A stretch of DNA of 64,000 bases from Burkholderiaceae bacterium (GTDB lineage Bacteria > Pseudomonadota > Gammaproteobacteria > Burkholderiales > Burkholderiaceae_C). A model generated the notes under the pieces. That model had not been told where the DNA came from and did no database searches. It saw only the letters and a program-made list of their open reading frames with translations. Location: positions 1 through 64,000 of the forward strand of contig JAIESX010000035.1 in the NCBI GenBank assembly GCA_019745555.1. Direction: 5' to 3'. The translations under genes and the position numbers were made by a program. Shown piece by piece: positions 61,595 to 64,000 of the stretch (position 1 is the stretch's first letter; every line of letters starts with the position of its first letter).

Positions 61595-63358
61595 ATGCCT
61601 CTGTACGACGACGATCTTTCCAACACCCGGGCGCTGGTCGTCGACGGCAACCCCACGTCGCGCGCCATCCTGGTCAACCAGCTGCGCGAGTTTGGCGTGG
61701 GCTCGGTCGAGCAGGCCACGCGCGCCATCGATGCGCGCAAGGTCCTGGAGTTCAAGGCCTTCGACATCGTGCTGTGCGAGCAGTACTTCCAGCCGGGAAC
61801 CCCGACGGGCCAGGACCTGCTCGACGATCTGCGCCGCAACCAGCTGCTGCCTTTCGCCACCGTCTTCATCATGGTCACGGGCGAGGCCACCTATGCCAAG
61901 GTCGCCGAGGCCGCCGAGTCCGCGCTCGACGGTTACCTGATCAAGCCCCACACGGCCTCCGGCCTGGCCGAGCGCCTGCACCTGGCGCGCCAGCGCAAGG
62001 CCGCGCTGGCCGACATCTTTGGCGCCATCGAGGCCGAGGACTATGAACGCGGCGCGCGGCTGTGCCTGCAGCGCTTCGAGGCCCGGGCGCCCTTCTGGCT
62101 GTACGCCGCGCGCATCGGCGCCGAGCTGCTGATGCGCATCGAGCGCTACGACGAGGCGCAGAAGCTCTACGAGGCGGTGATCGCCGCCAAGACCCTGCCC
62201 TGGGCCAAGCTGGGCGTGGCCCGCTCGCAACTCGACAAGGGCGAGCCGATGCGTGCGATCAGCACGCTGGAAAACCTGATCGGCGATGAGCCGCGCTATG
62301 CCGACGCCTACGACGTGCTGGGCCGCGCGCAGTTCGAGCTGGGCAACCACGAGCAGACGCTGGCCGCCTACAAGATGGCCTGCGCTGTCACGCCCTACTC
62401 CATCACCCGGCTGCAAAACCTGGGCCATATGTGCTTTTACAGCGGCGAGCGCGCCGAGGCCGAGAAGATCCTGGGGCAGTGCGCGCGCCTGGGCCTGGAC
62501 TCCAAGATGTTCGACCCGCAAACCCTGGTGCTGCTGGCCTTCACACGGCTGGAGGCTCAGGACCGCAAGGGCCTGCAGCATTGCCGCGACGATTTCGTCA
62601 AGCTCATCGACCGCGACGAGAAGAACCCGCGCCTGCAGCGCCTGGCCACCACCGTGGACACGCTCATCCTCATCCTGGACCGCCAGTTCGCACGCGCCGT
62701 CGAGGCCGTGCGTACCCAGGCCGGCAAGGTCAAGGCACCGGACTTCCATGCCGAATCCGCCACCAACCTCATCGCGCTCATGGCCCAGCTGGCCAACAAG
62801 GCCATCGAACTTGATGACGTCGAACCCGCAGTGGACGCCATGGGCATGCGCTTTTCCACCGGCCGCTCCATGAACGAGCTGCTGGCCGGCGCGGCCGGCG
62901 TGCACCCGCCCTATGCCGAACGCCTGCGCGTGGCCGGCAGCCACGTGCTCAAGCTGGCCGAGACGGCCCTGACCCTGAGCCTGGGCGGCGACCCCTCGGG
63001 GGCCGTGCGCGACCTGCTGGCCCATGGCAACCAGACCCTCAACGCCAAGCTCATCGAGACCGCGCGCCTGGTGCTGCAACGCTACGAAGGCCGCATTCCC
63101 GAGGCGCTCGAGTTCGAAGCCGCGGTGCAGGAATGGCGCCAGCAGTACGGCAATCCCAGCCTGCGGCCGGCGTTGACCGAACAGGGCCGCGCCGCCGGTG
63201 CGCTGAACCTGCGAGCACCGGCCAAGACCGATGGCTCGCCCGCTGCCATCTTTGCGGCGGCCGAAGCCATGCACCAGGTGGCCGTGGCCATCGCCACCGA
63301 GTCACCGCCACCAGAGACCGACGGCAACCAGAGCCATCCCGAGGCGGCAGACGGCTAG
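61595..63358 (+). CDS. Receiver-like domain with TPR repeats
   Basis: A 587-residue protein. An N-terminal receiver-like domain (TRALVVDGNPTSRAILVNQLREFG, AFDIVLCEQYF, DGYLIKPHT) keeps the conserved Lys, but the phosphate-accepting Asp is replaced by Glu (DIVLCE). From about residue 140 a tetratricopeptide array continues to near residue 400 (RYDEAQKLYEAVIAAKTLPWAKLGVARSQLDKGEPMRAISTLENLI and more). A tail of about 60 residues is low-complexity. Perhaps a phosphomimetic adaptor; function unknown. Confidence 0.8.
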   Translation: MPLYDDDLSNTRALVVDGNPTSRAILVNQLREFGVGSVEQATRAIDARKVLEFKAFDIVLCEQYFQPGTPTGQDLLDDLRRNQLLPFATVFIMVTGEATYAKVAEAAESALDGYLIKPHTASGLAERLHLARQRKAALADIFGAIEAEDYERGARLCLQRFEARAPFWLYAARIGAELLMRIERYDEAQKLYEAVIAAKTLPWAKLGVARSQLDKGEPMRAISTLENLIGDEPRYADAYDVLGRAQFELGNHEQTLAAYKMACAVTPYSITRLQNLGHMCFYSGERAEAEKILGQCARLGLDSKMFDPQTLVLLAFTRLEAQDRKGLQHCRDDFVKLIDRDEKNPRLQRLATTVDTLILILDRQFARAVEAVRTQAGKVKAPDFHAESATNLIALMAQLANKAIELDDVEPAVDAMGMRFSTGRSMNELLAGAAGVHPPYAERLRVAGSHVLKLAETALTLSLGGDPSGAVRDLLAHGNQTLNAKLIETARLVLQRYEGRIPEALEFEAAVQEWRQQYGNPSLRPALTEQGRAAGALNLRAPAKTDGSPAAIFAAAEAMHQVAVAIATESPPPETDGNQSHPEAADG

Positions 63359-63371
63359 AATCGAGCCCTTC

Positions 63372-63459
63372 GGAGGTGTGGCAGAGTGGTCGATTGCACC
63401 GGTCTTGAAAACCGGCAACGGGCAACCGTTCGTGAGTTCGAATCTCACCGCCTCCGCCA
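63372..63459 (+). tRNA. tRNA-Ser (UGA anticodon)
   Basis: An 88-nt class II tRNA. GGAGGTG pairs with CGCCTCC; the anticodon stem-loop is CCGGT-CTTGAAA-ACCGG with anticodon TGA; a long variable arm (CAACGGGCAACCGTT) is typical of tRNA-Ser; the T-loop is GTGAG-TTCGAAT-CTCAC. The 3' CCA is encoded. Confidence 0.95.
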
Positions 63460-63471
63460 GCATGCGCTCGC

Positions 63472-63858
63472 TCAGTGCATCGGCCCCTCGGCCCAGTGCG
63501 CATAGGCGAAGTTGCAGACAAAGGGCCCGCGGATTTCATGCCCGGCACGCTGGCGCTCGAAGGCCTGCCGGAACGCCGCATCCAGGTCACCCAGCGCCTT
63601 GGCGCTCTCGTAGAGCGCCTCGACATCGACCAGCACGCGCTCCCCGCTGTTCTCCACGAACACCACCAGACGCCGGCGTGACTTCGCCACCGCCATGTAG
63701 AACTCGGCGGGCGCGCCCGAGATGCTGCCCGCATGAAGCGCCTCGTGAACGGCGAATTTTTCCTGCAGGCTGAGCTTGAACTTGTCGTCGGGATCGAGGC
63801 TCTCGACATCCTCGACCACCATTGCACGTGCCACTTCGGCAAGATTCTGGTTGGGCAT
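63472..63858 (-). CDS. Conserved hypothetical soluble protein
   Basis: A 128-residue acidic protein, MPNQNLAEVARAMVVEDVESLDPDDKFKLSLQEKFAVHEALHAGS, then SRRRLVVFVENSGERVLVDVEALYESAKALGDLDAAFRQAFERQ. No family recognised. The ATG at 63858 has GGAGA upstream; a longer frame begins at 63927. Downstream of tRNA-Ser in convergent orientation. Confidence 0.65.
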   Translation of the reverse strand: MPNQNLAEVARAMVVEDVESLDPDDKFKLSLQEKFAVHEALHAGSISGAPAEFYMAVAKSRRRLVVFVENSGERVLVDVEALYESAKALGDLDAAFRQAFERQRAGHEIRGPFVCNFAYAHWAEGPMH

Positions 63859-63929
63859 ATCAGGTCTCCTTCCGGCGCGGGAGATGGGGCTGCCAGGGCC
63901 GGTTTCAAGAGGCGGTCGGCGCCGCAACC

Positions 63930-64000
63930 TCAGACCGGCACCGCGCGTTGTGAGCGCACACCCCGCAGGAAGGCCGAGAGCTCTTCCGGCGGCATGGGCC
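63930..64000 (-). CDS. 3' end of a probable EAL-domain protein (partial)
   Basis: The minus strand reads PMPPEELSAFLRGVRSQRAVPV then TGA (63930-63932), with its 5' part beyond the window. The PMPPEE...FL pattern recalls the C-terminus of EAL-type cyclic-di-GMP phosphodiesterases. Too short for certainty. Confidence 0.45.
   Translation of the reverse strand, partial: PMPPEELSAFLRGVRSQRAVPV

Overview
The window is GC-rich (roughly two-thirds G+C by eye) chromosomal DNA of a betaproteobacterium, most likely order Burkholderiales and close to Comamonadaceae. This is inferred from codon use and from gene neighbourhoods such as pcm-rhodanese-tolC-waaA-waaC and gcl-hyi-glxR. One AT-rich block (about 14.24-20.8 kb) is foreign.

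Layout. (1) 0.2-8.5 kb: a leftward operon for membrane-lipid and redox functions (FAD oxidoreductase, DUF1365, cyclopropane-synthase-like methyltransferase, chalcone-isomerase-like, MFS, DUF3833 lipoprotein, SDR, SnoaL-like). It is divergent from a MerR/B12-binding regulator carrying the W-x9-EH signature of CarH photoreceptors, and the intergenic region holds several palindromes. (2) 8.6-14.3 kb: a leftward set of msrA, ABC ATPase, FtsX-like permease, two small exported proteins, a DUF3299 protein and a TonB-dependent receptor, suggesting metal (probably zinc) uptake. (3) 14.22-20.83 kb: a 6.6-kb integrative mobilizable element flanked by a 20-bp direct repeat and inserted inside msrA at the codons of its catalytic GCFWCTE motif. 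It carries a tyrosine integrase, a MobA/MobL relaxase, an RSF1010-type oriT, a TraD-like accessory protein, a winged-helix protein and three unrecognised cargo genes. The element supplies 12 new N-terminal msrA codons; the native 12 codons lie stranded at the far end. (4) 21-28.5 kb: tetR, RND adaptor and pump, pcm, rhodanese, TolC-like. (5) 28.5-32.2 kb: waaA, waaC and a phosphomannomutase for LPS core synthesis. (6) 32.3-46 kb: GIDE/LemA pair, ahpCF, YdcF-like protein, a diguanylate cyclase, a CorC-like protein, a CHASE2-Ser/Thr kinase, apaH, rhlE and an ornithine-cyclodeaminase-family gene. (7) 46.5-53.5 kb: dcd, then LysR divergent from iorA-iorB-Bug receptor, then a thioesterase. (8) 53.5-61.5 kb: SugE/Gdx preceded by a two-hairpin guanidine-II riboswitch, a Crp/Fnr regulator, and a glyoxylate-to-glycerate pathway (glycerate 2-kinase, LysR, gcl, hyi, glxR). 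(9) 61.6-64 kb: a receiver-TPR protein, tRNA-Ser(UGA), a conserved hypothetical protein and the 3' end of a probable EAL protein.

The strongest finding is the msrA-targeting mobilizable element. It cuts a catalytic motif yet restores the reading frame exactly and replaces the promoter of the msrA-metal-uptake gene set. Next are the CarH-type regulon with its operator array and the guanidine-II/Gdx module.
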